Assembly: GCA_021292165.1 (NCBI GenBank)
Contig: JAHFWL010001214.1
Span: forward strand, 1-64,000
Origin: Shinisaurus crocodilurus
Lineage: Eukaryota > Chordata > Lepidosauria > Squamata > Shinisauridae
Direction of reading: 5' to 3'
DNA: 64,000 bases
Of the stretch, positions 1-28,362 are shown piece after piece; within the stretch, counting starts at the first letter, position 1, and the number at the start of each line of letters is the position of its first letter. Made by a program: the position numbers and the translations under genes. The notes under the pieces are model-generated. The model was not told the DNA's origin and searched no databases. It worked only from the letters and a program-made list of their open reading frames with translations.

Positions 1-125
1 TAAAACCCGTCAACAGGTGATTTTAGCATGTTCTTAACACTGTATTGTACGTATGAACATCGTGTATCTTGTTTTATCTTTTGTAATTTATACTGGCCAT
101 TGACTGTAAAAACAGAATTGAATTG
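1..125 (+). repeat. Possible 3' end of a non-LTR retrotransposon
   Basis: An AT-rich stretch ends in a tail built on GAATTGAATTGAATAG. The preceding words, TACTGGCCATTGACTGT, recall the 3' ends of YADD-type LINEs such as the one at 33.8-36.1 kb. No coding part is present, so the assignment is tentative. Confidence 0.35.
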
Positions 126-182
126 AATAGTTTAAGAAAAAGCATGCTTTGTTCCCAGTGGATGACCCCAACCAAGCCAGTA

Positions 183-428
183 CAGTAATACCTTGGATTG
201 CAAGTAACTTGGTTTGAGAGCGTTTTGCAAGACAAGCAAATTTTTAAATATTTATTTAATTTTTTTTAACTTGATATACAAGCGACGTCTTGCAAGACAA
301 GTACTGTAGTACGGCTTAAAAAATCTCTGTACAAATTTTTTTGGGGGGATTTCGTTTTGATATAAGAGTGTTTTGGATTACAAGCACGGTTCCGGAACGA
401 ATTATGCTCTCAATCCAAGGCATGACTG
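183..428 (+). mobile_element. Tc1/mariner (pogo/Tigger-like) MITE, copy 1
   Basis: A 246-bp non-coding element with termini CAGTAATACCTTGGATTG and CAATCCAAGGCATGACTG, flanked on both sides by TA, the target duplication of Tc1/mariner elements. Copies 2 (14735-14984) and 3 (47950-48201) share the whole length. The CAGT..CCTTGG terminus resembles Tigger/pogo families. No ORF is present, so it must have been moved by another element's transposase. Confidence 0.85.
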
Positions 429-430
429 TA

Positions 431-1714
431 ACTCTCCCAGCCTAAGCAACCTCACAGCATTGTTATTAGAACAAGATAGGATAACCCACACATGCTGCCC
501 CAAGGTGACTAGAGGAATGATGGGATACAAATGAAGTGAATAGGCCACACCTAGTGCCGGCCCAAGATGTTTTGCTGAGACAAAGCCCAAATAACTCCCC
601 TTACCCACACTTGAGTCCACATTTCTAAAATCTTTTTGCTGTACAGTTCACACCGCTGCTCCCGTTCCTGTCTTCATCTCTCCTCCGCTTCCTAAGACTG
701 CAATCCTATGCATACTTACTTGAGAGTTAAGTCCCACAGAGCTCAATGGAACTTACTGCTCGGTAGACCCACATGGGATTGCTCTGCATCGCCCAATCAG
801 CTCTCCCCCCACCCACCCAACCTGGCAATACCCGATTAGGGGTAGAGGCTGTGAAGTGAAGGAAGGAAAGGAGAAAAACCAGAAAAGTGGGGGGGGGGGG
901 GACACGACAACAAAAGAAATTGGAGGGAGGGAGGGAGGGAGGGGGTGGGCAAACGGAAGAGAAAACCGAAGGAAAATAAAGAGGTACAAAATGGGCAGAA
1001 AGCAAACCAAGAAAGCCCCTGCTGAAAAAGCAGACAGAGCAAAAAAAACGGGAAGCAAAGGCATGGGAAGCAAAGGCATACGAAGCAAAGGCTTTTATTG
1101 CACTGATGCACAACAGGTGTAGCGGTCAAAATCCTGCTGGCAAAGGAACTGCCTGCCGCGGCACTCTGTCTGCCTCCTCCTGAACACTCGTACCATTTTG
1201 CATAGCAACAAGCTGCATCGCCAGCTTGGAAGGAACAGGATAGGGCAGGGGCTCCCGTAACATGTTGCCTGTATAAGCCAGCTCACTGTGCTAAATGGTG
1301 CGGCCAGTCTTGGTCACAGAAAGCTCATACCTTACACTGACTGGAAGTCGGTAGGAATGGCGCTGCAGCCCAATCAAAACACGGGATAGGTGCAGGCAGG
1401 CAGTGTGTATGACTCCCATTGAAATCAGTACTGCTTAATTTTGTGTATGGAAGCAACCTACCCTTCTTCAAATGCTCACATGGTACTGATCCAAGCAAAA
1501 CCAAATCTGAAACATCAGTGCCTTACCCCCACTTCTCCTTGCAGTAGGTTCTGGGCACTCAACACAGTCCAGCTACCTACTTTCAGATGTCATGTTTCAA
1601 GAGTGCAATCACTACAATGTACCACCAAACTGCTGCCCTTTGGCCGGCCTCATGAAGCCAAGGTGTATTTTAGAAAGGTAAGGGAAAGGTAAGAAATGGA
1701 TGGAGGAGACTTAC
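431..1714. other. ALG8 intron 11 region, mostly without recognised features
   Basis: The only recognisable pieces are a CAATCCTATGCAT foldback fragment near 700-770 and a purine-rich tract with an 11-G run near 889-901. Several reading frames cross this stretch, but all are low-complexity or repeat-derived. The next ALG8 exon (exon 12) was searched for by eye and not seen, so it should lie beyond position 1. Confidence 0.5.
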
Positions 1715-18610
<16,896 letters not shown>

Positions 18611-18984
18611 GACAGGCCTCTTCGCTCCGGCTCCCTGACAGGACTGGGTCTACTGCGCATGCGCAGCGAAAGGTAAGCGCTGGACTGGACATGCCGCTTT
18701 TTTTGAACGGCCTTTCGCATCAATGCGCCTGCGCGGAGACTGGGAGCGGGGAGGGGGTGCACCGTCATGTGCTCGCGCCTGCGCGCTGAGCTCGCTTGCG
18801 TCTTTCCATTGAATTCCGCGCCTGTCCTCTGTAAGTGGATTTGTGTGTTGTGTGCAACCTGAGCTCGGGCGTGCTCAGTGGAAACAAGTAGTCCCATTGA
18901 TTTCAATGGGAGTTACTCCCAAGTAAGTATGTAAAAGGATGCATAGGATTACAGCCATGCGGCCCGATTCAGTTGCAGGTGTAA

Positions 18985-19122
18985 GGCACAACGATATGCA
19001 AGTTTAGACAGGAAAAATAAAAGGCCTACAACTCCCAGCATGCCCCTGCCAGCATAGCTGGCTAGGGCATGCTGGGAGTTGTAGGCCTTATTTCTGTCTA
19101 AACTATAGGATTGCACCCTTGC
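18985..19122. repeat. Foldback element (CAATCCTATGCATGTTTAGAC type)
   Basis: A near-perfect palindrome with arms GCAAGTTTAGACAGGAAAAA and AGGCCTACAACTCCCAGCAT. Related copies are at 28686-28803, 39744-39962, 56013-56223 and, in part, 61158-61222. Confidence 0.75.
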
Positions 19123-19656
19123 TCATAGAGCAATCCCATGCGTCGCTTATGAATTAAAATCGTGACCCCTTTAAACCTGCTTGAGGTATCAGCTTGTTTG
19201 GATTGCGCAACCCCTTGACATTCCAGGAAGTCACATTAAACATAGAAAAATGGAAAACATATTAGTTGCCCCTCCAGAGATGCAATTCTTACCAATTTTA
19301 CCAATATTAACTACTGAATGATATGCCATGTGAAGCATTCATATACATTTCAATACAGAAAATTCCAAGTCTATGCTGAACTACGCCCCATTGAGTTCAG
19401 TCGGACTCCCCACTCCCCCCCGTAACTGCATTAAAATGCAACCTTCTTGCTGGTTAGGACATAGTGACAACGCAGAGTATGGCCCAGCTCGCATGACACA
19501 CCGGAATCACCATGTGTTGTTGAACCCCTGATGAGCTGCAGTGCATGCCGGGTGCCATTTTGAATATGCAACCTTGACTGGGGTGAAAAGGGGTGTGTGT
19601 GCTGTGTTGTGAGAACCTGGCCACCATGGGTTATTTGAGGATTCAACAACCCTCAC

Positions 19657-20073
19657 CAGCCCCGGATTAACCATTAAGCAATATAAGCACATGCTTAGGG
19701 CACCAAGGGAAGAGGGGCACCACAGAGTACCACAAATTTTTGCATTTCCCCCCTTATAACAGTTTTATTAAAATATGCATAAAACAGTGATGAAAATTTG
19801 TATTTCTATTGCCCTAGTTATAAGTAAGTAATTGGCTTATATTGCTTGCTGCTGTTTAGTGTTAAATAAATATAATAAAAAACAGTTTATATTTCATATA
19901 GTTGTGTGTTCTGGCGTGGGGGGTGGCCTTGAAGAAAACTGAGTTTTTAATGTCTTATTTCACCTTCAGCACTTATTGAGTCTTAATGCCTTGCCAGCTA
20001 AGCAATGGAAGGGCCAAGGGGGCACAATTATTGTGCTGTGCTTAGGGCATCAGCTGGCCTTAATCTGGCCCTG
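19657..20073. mobile_element. hAT-type non-autonomous element (CAGCCCCGGATTAA ends)
   Basis: 417 bp, ends CAGCCCCGGATTAA and TTAATCTGGCCCTG, flanked by a perfect 8-bp duplication ACCCTCAC (19649-19656 and 20074-20081). Terminal CAG..CTG and 8-bp duplications define hAT. Subterminal GCTTAGGGCACC is repeated inverted near the other end. No ORF of note. It is inserted in an ACAACCC-type repeat. Confidence 0.9.
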
Positions 20074-20081
20074 ACCCTCAC

Positions 20082-20537
20082 ATAACCCTCGGTTTGTAGT
20101 AGGGCTATGCAAGGGGTGTTTAACCCTCAAATAACTCACGGTGGCTGGGTGGTCACAACACAGCAACCCCCAGATCGCCCCGATTGGGGGTTGCATATTC
20201 AAAATGGCGCCCGGCACACGTTGTGGCTCATCGGGGTTAAACAACCCACAGTGAGCCCAGTGTGTTGTGTGAACCGGATCTATGGGTTGAGTATGGGTTG
20301 TCTCTGACCCCTGGGTTCTCTTTATGTACGGACCCTGCACTATGGTCTAAATATGGGTTCTTAACCATGAACAACCCAGGAAGAGAACCCATGGTTTATT
20401 GTTGGGTTGTGATGTCTGGGTTGTTTGTTGTTAACAACCCATATTTAAACCACAGTGCAAGGGGTTCACATGTAATGACAACCCACAATTCAACAACAAC
20501 CCATACTCTGGGTTGTTGTTACGTGTGAACCTGGCCA
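20082..20537. repeat. Array of inverted GGGTTGT/ACAACCC motifs
   Basis: About 450 bp with more than ten copies of ACAACCC or GGGTTGT on both strands, e.g. GAACAACCCAGGAAGAGAAC, GTTGGGTTGTGATGTCTGGG, AACAACAACCCATACTCTGG. The right end GTGTGAACCTGGCCAG resembles GTGAGAACCTGGCCACCATGG left of the hAT insertion. No coding potential. Confidence 0.65.
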
Positions 20538-20874
20538 GAATTTTGATAACCTGATCTCGCTCGTGTAGAATGGAAAGCATTTAGATAGGATTTACAGCTC
20601 AATTCTATGCATGTTTACTCCTTGGAAGTTAAATCCCACTGAGTTCAACAGGGTTGTCCCAAGGAACGCAGCCTTAATTGTGCCAAGCAAGAACTGTTTT
20701 TGGCTCCCAGGGCAGGGCACTGGAACATGTGATGTAACAAGAATGGACAAAACTTTATTATAGCTAGCTGTTTATATTTATTGAAGTCATCAACAATGTA
20801 ATAATGATATTAATGTATAATGTATTAATAATGTGTTAATGTAATTAATAGTAGTGTATTTACTGTTGATACTA

Positions 20875-21052
20875 GGTGGCGTGGAGAGCACATAATGCCG
20901 GCCACATGCTGAAGCTAAGCAGGTATGAGCCGGGTCAGTGCTTGGATGGGTGACTGCCTGGGCTGCCCACCTCTGTTCTCCTGCATTGAGCAGGGGGTAG
21001 GACTCGATGGCCTTATAGGCCCCTTCCAGCTCTACTATTCTACGATTCTATT
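20875..21052 (+). mobile_element. 5S-headed SINE with CR1-like tail, divergent copy 3
   Basis: The head GAAGCTAAGCAGGTATGAGC then TTGGATGGGTGACTGCCTGG follows 5S rRNA more closely at the box C end than the other copies. The tail is GGTAGGACTCGATGGCCTTA...CTATTCTACGATTCTA. Confidence 0.8.
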
Positions 21053-21094
21053 TATACAGCACCATCCACAGCAATAGTTTTACAGCACAATCCT

Positions 21095-21720
21095 GTGCAT
21101 AGCAACTAAAATGATCAAGGGGTGGGAGCTACTCCCCTACAAGGAAAGGTTACGTTTTGGGGTTTTAAACTTTAAAAAAAAAAAAAAAAAAAAAGGCACC
21201 TAAGGGTGGACATGACAGAAATGTATAAAATTATGCACAGTGTGTAGAGAAAGTGAATAGGAAGACGTTTTTGTCCTGCTCTCATAATACTGGAACCCAA
21301 TGGGGTCATCCCATGAAGCTGACTGGTGTGAGATTCAGGGGGGGAAAAAAGAAAGTACTTCTTTGCACAGCGCATATTCAAGCTGTGGCATTCGCTACCG
21401 CAAGATGTAGTGATGGCCAACAATTTGGCCAACTTTGCAAAGGGATTAGCCACATTCACGGAGGATAAGGCTATCAATGGCTACTAGTCCTGATGGCTAT
21501 ATGCTACCTCCAGTATGTACACAGCTATGTACATCCCTATCATGGCTATATGCTACCTCCAGTATCCCTATGTATATAGGCAGTACGCCTATGTACACCA
21601 GTTGCTGTGGAATACAAGCAGGAGGGTGCCATTGCATTCCATGTCTTGCTCGTGTGCTTTCCATTGGCATATGGTTGGCTCAATGGCACTACTCTCTGGT
21701 AAGTGTATACAGAATTGTGG
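21095..21720 (+). mobile_element. L3/CR1-like LINE 3' fragment
   Basis: Decayed ORF2 C-terminus (HNTGTQWGHPMKLTGVRF), then 3' UTR with AGGCTATCAATGGCTACTAG and GGAGGGTGCCATTGCATTCC. A short local duplication of CTATATGCTACCTCCAGTAT occurs at 21495-21560. Confidence 0.75.
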
Positions 21721-22249
21721 TCTTAGTTACCAGAGCAAAAAGAAAAGAAGCAAGCTTGAATGTGTTATAAAAATGCTGCTGCTGCTGCTCCTTATTATGC
21801 CAGAGCGGTGTGGCATTTCATGCAAACTCATGATGTGAACTTTGGTCTGAATTTTTTAGTAACAGGTAAGGGCTGAATCTTGGCCTACAAATAAACCAAA
21901 TTATTTAAACTGACTTCTTGTTGGGAGTACCTGAACAACTTTAATAGCTGCATGAATGAGTCAATCAGAAAGTGATTGAAATGGATGTTCCAGTATTTGA
22001 GAACGGATCCTGCTGTGGTTTGCTTTGTTGTTGTTGTTTTTACTTTAATGGCTTTATTTTATTTTAATTGATTATTCCCTGTTAGGATGAGTTATGTTTT
22101 TGCTTTTATTCCATAAACTGCTATGTGAATTAGATATTGAAAAGTGGTACAGAAATGTAAATAAAATGAGGCTCAAGTCTCGTTAAATTATTAAGTACAG
22201 CTTGCATTTTGCAATCATAGATGCTTTTTGGGTTGCCAATGTTCATCCA

Positions 22250-22550
22250 CCTTACCTGAAGAAGGATATAGTAGATAAGTTGGAACGAGTTCAGAGGATG
22301 GTCAGTGGAATGGAAAACAACAAGTACTGCGAGGAAAGGTCAAAGGAATGGGGAATCCTTAGTCTGGAGAAGAGAAGACTGAGTGGGGACATGATGGCAC
22401 TCTTCAAAGACCTGAAGGGCTGTTGCCCAGCAAAGGGCAAAGACTTGATCTACTAGGTTTAAGTCAGACGAGGATAGATTTAGGCTGAACGTTATTAAGA
22501 ATGGTAAGAGCACTTCATAGGAACATAGGAAACTGCCTTATACTGTTTGA
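22250..22550 (+). mobile_element. CR1-like LINE fragment
   Basis: The plus strand encodes [20 protein letters not shown] and [20 protein letters not shown], from the C-terminal region of CR1 ORF2. It diverges from the two larger CR1 copies here, so it is from another subfamily. Confidence 0.75.
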
Positions 22551-22593
22551 AACTGGATGTCACATGCGTGGAAGGCAAAACAGGTCGGTATTA

Positions 22594-23523
22594 TCATAGA
22601 ATCATAGAATCATAGAAAAGTAGAGTTGGAAGGGGCCTACAAGGCCATCGAGTCCAACCCCCTGCTCAATGCAGGAATCCAGGTCAAAGCATCTCTGACA
22701 GATGTCTGTCCAGCCGCACCTTGAATGCCTCCAGACTGGGAGAGCCCACCACCTCCCTAGGTAGTTGGTTCCATTGTCTTATTGCTCTGACAGTCAGGAA
22801 ATTTTTCCTGATGTTTAGGTGGAATCTAGGTTCCTGTAACTTGAGCCCATTATTCTGTGTCCTACAAACTGGGATGATCGAGAAGAGATCCTGGCCCTCC
22901 TCTGTGTGACAACCCTTTAAGTACTGGAAGAGTGCGATCATATCTCCCCTCAGTCTCCTCTTCTGAAGGCTAAACATGCCCAGTTCTTTCAGTCTCTCCT
23001 CATAGGGCCTTGTTTCCAGTCCCTTGATCATCCTTGTTGCCCTCCTCTGAACCCTCTCCAGTTTGTCTATGTCCTTCTTAAAGTGAGGTGCCCAGAACTG
23101 GACGCAGTACTCAAGATGAGGCCTAACCAGTGCCGAGTAAAGGGGAATTATCACTTCCCGCGATTTGGAAGCTATACTTCTATTAATACAGCCCAAAATT
23201 GCATTTGCCGCCTTTGCAGCCACGTCGCATTGCTGGCTCATATTCAGTTTGTGATCTACCACAATTCCAAGATCCTTCTCACTCGTAGTATTGTTGAGCC
23301 AAGTGTCCCCCATTCTGTAACTCTGCATTTGGTTTCCTCTCCCTAGGTGCAGCACTTGGCATTTATCCCTATTAAATTTCGTTCTGTTGTTTTCGGCCCA
23401 GCGCTCCAGCCTATCGAGGTCACTTTGGATTTTGTTTCTGTCTTCCAGAGTATTAGCTGTTCCACCCAACTTTGTGTCATCTGCAAATTTGATAAGCATT
23501 CCCTGCACCTCCTCATCCAAGTA
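22594..23523 (-). mobile_element. CR1 LINE, 5'-truncated copy 1
   Basis: The minus strand carries one open stretch from DEEVQGMLIKFADDTKLGG (RT catalytic motif F-A-D-D) through HLEYCVQFWAPHFKKDIDKL to VGSPSLEAFKVRLDRHLSEM, the end of ORF2. After it come the 3' UTR and ATTCTATGATTCTATGAT tail. Homology with the copy at 61398-63590 stops at 23523, the truncation point. The reverse transcriptase N-terminus and endonuclease are absent, so it is inactive. Confidence 0.92.
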
Positions 23524-23599
23524 TATCTCAACATATACTGCCCCACAGGCATAGAAAACAACCATTCAACTTGCTGTATGTCAGTTTTGTGTGTGTTTG

Positions 23600-24690
23600 G
23601 AAAATACTAGAATAATTGCTGTTCCCACATCGGCGAGGCCTACGCATCCTGGAGGAGAGAGGTTCCATCTTCGATGCTCCACGTCGGAACTACCTGTGGG
23701 ACGTTGCAATCCGTCATAAACCAAGGCCAGAAACACATGCAGAATTCACAGAGGCCTATTTCTAAAGTTAACAAGCAGATTTATTGCAGACATCTGTTAA
23801 ACACAAGATGCTTGTAGATCCCCAAGATCTTGTACTTCTGCAATAACAAGACATTTTAACCAAATCCATCATGGGGCTGGGCATTTATCACAGAAATTCA
23901 CAATGATGCTCAGTGGCTGCTGCAGGATTCCAGTGTTGGCTGCTAAGGACAAAATTTTAAATGGACATGGTGACAAAGTAGATTTCATGTGAGATGGGGG
24001 CTGCTGCTGTGAATATGTATCAAGGTCACTTAACTGACTCCTGGCTTGAAGTCTGCAGGGCGGGAGGAGCACAGAGGTGACCTTTGCCTCCTCGCTCCTT
24101 CTGCCCTCGACAGGGTGCCCATAATCCTCCGAGTTCGGAGGGTTACAGGCAGCCAAATTGCATTGCGCTGCCCAAGGAAATAAGGAAGAACTCTTGAACC
24201 CCATTCGGAGCGTACACACAGAGAAAATAACCCAGTTCCATTTGCTGTCCAAAAGAAATCAAATGAAGAGCAGGACTGGCAAAACTTTTAATTATTGGAG
24301 AACGACCGCTGAGGATGTGAAAATCCACCGTTATAGGGACAATTCCAAGGGTAAGAGTATCTCCCAAAAGATGATGAAATTGTGCTCTGGACACACCCCA
24401 AGTTAAAATAAACCAGTGTAATTACTCTATACTGGTTGCAACATTTGAGATTTCTGAGAAACGTGCTTCAGACATACACAGAGGAAAAGGAACGAATGGA
24501 AGGATCAAACTGGTCGAGGCTCCCACAGCAGGAGAAAATAGAAGACTCCCTTCGTGTCACATCAAGAAGAACACTGTTCTATTGTCAGCCCCATCACTGG
24601 ACTTCACTTTGGGATCAACTCATAGGAGCAAATAAGAATAGGAGAGATGTCATTACAACTACCTCATTGGTATAAAACAATTAAAGCATG
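23600..24690. other. Intergenic, nothing recognised
   Basis: No exon, repeat family or RNA was recognised. Short frames occur on both strands without coding features. Confidence 0.5.
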
Positions 24691-24708
24691 TCTTATGACC
24701 CACTAAGT

Positions 24709-24839
24709 CAGTGTTCTCCAACCTTGGGTCCCCAGATGTTTTTGGCCTACAACTCCCAGCATACCCCAGCTATGTTGGCTGGGGCATGCTGGGAGTTGTA
24801 GGCCAAAAACATCTGGGGACCCAAGGTTGGAGAACACTG
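24709..24839. mobile_element. Palindromic hAT MITE (TTCTCCAACC type)
   Basis: 131 bp, ends CAGTGTTCTCCAACCTTGGG and CCCAAGGTTGGAGAACACTG, perfect inverted repeats over most of its length. Target duplications are CACTAAGT and CACTAAGC (7/8), with TA at the centre. Confidence 0.9.
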
Positions 24840-25884
24840 CACTAAGCTGAAGACAACCAACCAGTTTATGTATGGTGGCTTGGTAATTTGTCGTTTTCCT
24901 GCTAGTTTGGGAATACAAAAATGACGGGGCTGGGAGTTGGACAATACCTTTCAGGCCACAGTACAGTCAGATCCAGGTAGAGCTAAGGATGTCTTGAACA
25001 GGAGGTGCCTTGAATTAGTGGCAGGCCAGATGAGGCTTAACAAACTGGAGCTCAGTCCAGATGAGACTGAATGGCTGCAGTCCGCAGATGTGTTGGACTA
25101 CAACTCCCATGCAGGCTGGGGATTGGCCAAGCTGGCTGGGAATGATGGGAATTAATCCAAGGAAGTGCTATTCAAGCTGCTCCGACTGGGAGCCGCATCC
25201 TCGCCCCTCAAGGACCACATTCACAGCTTGGAGGTGCTGCCAGATCCAGGACAGCTACTGGATGCTCGTGGGCCCTGCATCGTGGCATCGGCAGCCTACA
25301 GTGCATTTTACCAGCTTTAGCTGGAGAGCCGGCCACATCCCTTCCTAGAGAGTTGGCCTAGCCACAGGTATCCATGCCCTAGTAACACTGCTGTATTGAT
25401 TGACTGCTAATTTTATTCAGTTTTAGTCAACAGTGCACTGTTCCCATCACGTTTTTTTTAAAAATCTACTTTGTTGTGGGTTTGACTGCTTGCATTATTC
25501 TACTTCTTATGTGATTCGTTTAATTTTTGGGTACGGCTTATGTGAAAGATGAGCTATCAATCCCCAACAGTGCAATCCCATGCATGTTTACGCAGATGTA
25601 CGCCCCCACTGGGTTCAGTGGGGTTTACTCTTAGGTAACTGTGCTTAGGATCGCAGCCTAAGAGAAATAAACTGTGACTGGAGAGCTACATTCCGTTTGG
25701 GTGTGCGACAGAAGGTATGGAGGCCTGATTTAAACTTCTGGGCCTCCATGCTTACTTGCTGCAGACAGATTCCATGTCCCTCTCTATTCATACCTCCATC
25801 TACACCTGGGTACTGGGGAACCAGCTGCAACCCTGCCTTTGCCAGCTGGTTGTGGAAGGGCCTGGAGGAAGTACTTTGCATTTG

Positions 25885-26216
25885 TCTGGCCCAGTGGTGT
25901 TGAACCTCTTTCAGCCTGAAGGCCGAATTCAATTTCGGAGAATTTCGGGTAGTGGTGGGGACGCTTTGTTCCCTCGGGGTGGGAACAAAGGAACAAAACC
26001 ACCACCACCATCCAGCATGTTTTAGCTTAAAACTCTTCCTGCCAGTAACTAAGCCTTAGGAGAGGCATTTCAACCATTCAGAATAGAGGGGAAATGCACA
26101 AAAACTGGGACACCACCCAATGATCGGGGGCGGGGGGGAGGTGAAGGGGGCATGGCTTTCTCGGGAATCCCAGAGGGTCAGATCTGACCCATGGCCTGAG
26201 GTTTTGCAACCCTGGT
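25885..26216 (+). mobile_element. hAT-type repeat (GAACCTCTTTCAGCC family)
   Basis: Begins CAGTGGTGTTGAACCTCTTT and ends GAGGTTTTGCAACCCTG. The flanks GTCTGGCC and GTCTAGCA are a possible worn 8-bp duplication. Related copies lie at 30180-30345 (-), 32410-32716 (-), 43467-43790 (+, interrupted) and 56785-57062 (+). Non-coding. Confidence 0.65.
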
Positions 26217-26229
26217 CTAGCACCTCTTG

Positions 26230-26535
26230 GCTGTACTTTCTAGATGATTGCTAGGTGGCTTCAAATCCACCAATTTGGACAGCTGTAAAAGGGAATTGGA
26301 CAAAGTCATGGAGTAGAAGGCTATCAATGGCTACTAGTCCTGACTGGCTGTATGCTACCTCCAGAGGCAGGATGCCTATGTACACCAGTTCCTGGGGAAT
26401 ATGGGCAGGAGGGTGCTGTTGCACTCATGTCCTGCTTGTGGGTTTCCCGTGGGAAGCTGGTTGGCCACTGTGTGAACAGAATGCTGGACTAGATGGACCC
26501 TTGGTCTGATCCAGCAGGGCTCTTCTTATGCTTCC
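26230..26535 (+). mobile_element. L3/CR1-like LINE 3' UTR fragment
   Basis: Contains AAGGCTATCAATGGCTACTA, GGAGGGTGCTGTTGCACTCA and GACTAGATGGACCCTTGGTC, the 3' end shared with 9640-10140 (inverted) and 43500-43675. Confidence 0.8.
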
Positions 26536-26799
26536 TAGAACCAAGGAGAACAGCTGGCAGAGGTGGGCATCCCTTGCTGGCCTACCACCATGGAGCCAGG
26601 CCCCATTTTATCCCATAGGCAGCTCAGCTGTGGTCTGGAATACTCAGGGCTTGCATGCATCTTTCCTTCTTTTGAATCGGATGACTGGTCGTTCACATTT
26701 TTTTTTTTTTTACAAAAAACAGTATAAAGGCAAAGTGCTTGAGCAAATGTTATATCATCTACGTTCCAGAGTTTGTGCGAACTAAGTGAGGAGGGAATC

Positions 26800-27560
26800 A
26801 ACTCCAATGGTTATCATGCCCTGCTCAGTTCAAAAGTCTCTTTCATTCAGGAACCTTTAGCCGAGGCACAAATGCATACATCCCCAAGGCTCGTGACAGC
26901 TTTCAGATAGGTTAATTGCACAAGGCTCCATTTACAGTGGGAAAAGAGAGGTTAAAGTAAGTCTTTCGTTAGACAAAAGTGGAATATCTTGCAACTCCCA
27001 GTCTCTGTGTAAATCATTTAATATTGCTAATTGCCCACCACCCCGAGCAGGAATAGACACAGCATCATGCCAGTTTGGGGCCATTTTATAAGCATTCCTC
27101 CTCCCTGAATCCTTGCTTCCATTATTTTTGCCTCTTCCCCGCTAGGCACAATAGCATCGAACATGCAAGAGGGGTGACATAAGCCCCCACCCCCAATGCT
27201 GATGTCATTGCCAATGCCAACACGGCCATGCAAGAATGGACTCATCGTTTCCATTGTTCCCACTGAATGGAAAGAGGGCAGTCAGTTTCCATGGAACCAG
27301 AGATCTCCATGAGTCATACTGAAGGAGGTCTGTGTGGTCCCCGATATAGCCCACATACTGATTCACTGCACATCCCTGTTCTAGAGAGTTTCAACATATA
27401 TATTGGTTAGTCTGTTAAGTGAAAAAAAAAAACTACCTTCCAATTAGCGATTCAGAATTCAGATTAGCATATGATTCATGAAGTGGACTCCAAAGTGTAA
27501 CTCATGTCATGTCATTGTAGTGTCAAGACATGACTACAATTAGTACTATTATAGAGGAAT
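26800..27560. other. KCTD21 3' flank, nothing recognised
   Basis: No repeat or exon was recognised with confidence. It probably includes the KCTD21 3' UTR, but no polyadenylation site could be assigned with certainty. Confidence 0.4.
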
Positions 27561-27579
27561 GGGGCCAAAGAAGCGACGC

Positions 27580-28362
27580 CTACTTGTACCGAATTAGCCG
27601 GATAATCTTATTGTTCATGAAATCTGAAGAGTGCGGGTGAGAGGAGTCGACGCAAAAGCCGTCACTCATGGCAATTTTCAGCACCTCCTCCACAAACACT
27701 TGGAAACTGTTAATTTGCTTCTTGGCTGGCAATACCCACAATCTCTTTAGGTTCTGTCTTGTGTACTCCTCTTCCGGCAGGCCTTCCACACTCGCAACCC
27801 AATCCAAGGTCACATGGTAGGGATCCTGCAAGTAACTAGATATCGACGACAGGTTGCCATTGAAACAGAAGTAGAGTTTGGAGCCCAAGAGCTTCAGGAA
27901 TAAACTGGAGGTGCTGAATATGTGGGCGCTGAAGACTTCCATGTTGGAAGAGGACAAGCTATAAATCTGGGGAGCTTCCCGGACTGTGAAATGAACCGTC
28001 TGAGTCCTCTGATCCAAGGTGATATTGAGCATAGCGTTCTTCTCTGCTTTGGAGAGCTCCACCTCTTTCTCCTGCAAGGCCTCAATCAGTGGCTGGACCT
28101 GGTAAAAATCGGCTTCTCGTCGAAGCAAGCCCATTTCTTGGAAGTCCTCAGGGAGGTCCAGGTGAGAGGTTCGCAGGAAGTTGAGGATGTAGCGGAAAAC
28201 TTTCCCGTCCCTGTCAATGAAGCAGTTGCCTTGGCTGTCCCGCTTGGTCGGCATCTTCCCACTGAACATGGCGCCCAGCATAGAGTCTGGAAAACTGGTC
28301 AAGGTGGAGAGCGAAGTCGTATACAACTTTCCACCAACGTTTAGCGTTATGGGCTCCGACAT
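27580..28362 (-). CDS. KCTD21: KCTD21, BTB/T1-domain CUL3 adaptor
   Basis: An intact 260-codon frame, the same length as human KCTD21 and near-identical to it in the first 130 residues. Residues about 3-90 form the BTB/T1 fold (PITLNVGGKLYTTSLSTLTS, then GNCFIDRDGKVFRYILNFLR). The C-terminal half (YTRQNLKRLWVLPAKKQINS, FQVFVEEVLKIAMSDGFCVD) is the KCTD6/21-type domain. In mammals KCTD21 (KCASH2) recruits HDAC1 to CUL3 ligase and damps Hedgehog signalling; a conserved role here is inferred. The frame is open 41 codons upstream of the chosen Met, but MSEPITLNVGG matches family starts. A TCCTCCTCCCAG acceptor 32 nt before the ATG (exon edge 28394) implies a non-coding first exon further right. 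The coding part is one exon, as in mammals. KCTD6 is the closest alternative, but the sequence and neighbours favour KCTD21. Confidence 0.97.
   Translation of the reverse strand: MSEPITLNVGGKLYTTSLSTLTSFPDSMLGAMFSGKMPTKRDSQGNCFIDRDGKVFRYILNFLRTSHLDLPEDFQEMGLLRREADFYQVQPLIEALQEKEVELSKAEKNAMLNITLDQRTQTVHFTVREAPQIYSLSSSNMEVFSAHIFSTSSLFLKLLGSKLYFCFNGNLSSISSYLQDPYHVTLDWVASVEGLPEEEYTRQNLKRLWVLPAKKQINSFQVFVEEVLKIAMSDGFCVDSSHPHSSDFMNNKIIRLIRYK

Noticed and set aside
24709..24839. CRISPR-like palindromic repeats
   Set aside because: Dispersed single copies with hAT ends and 8-bp target duplications in a vertebrate genome; no repeat-spacer array.
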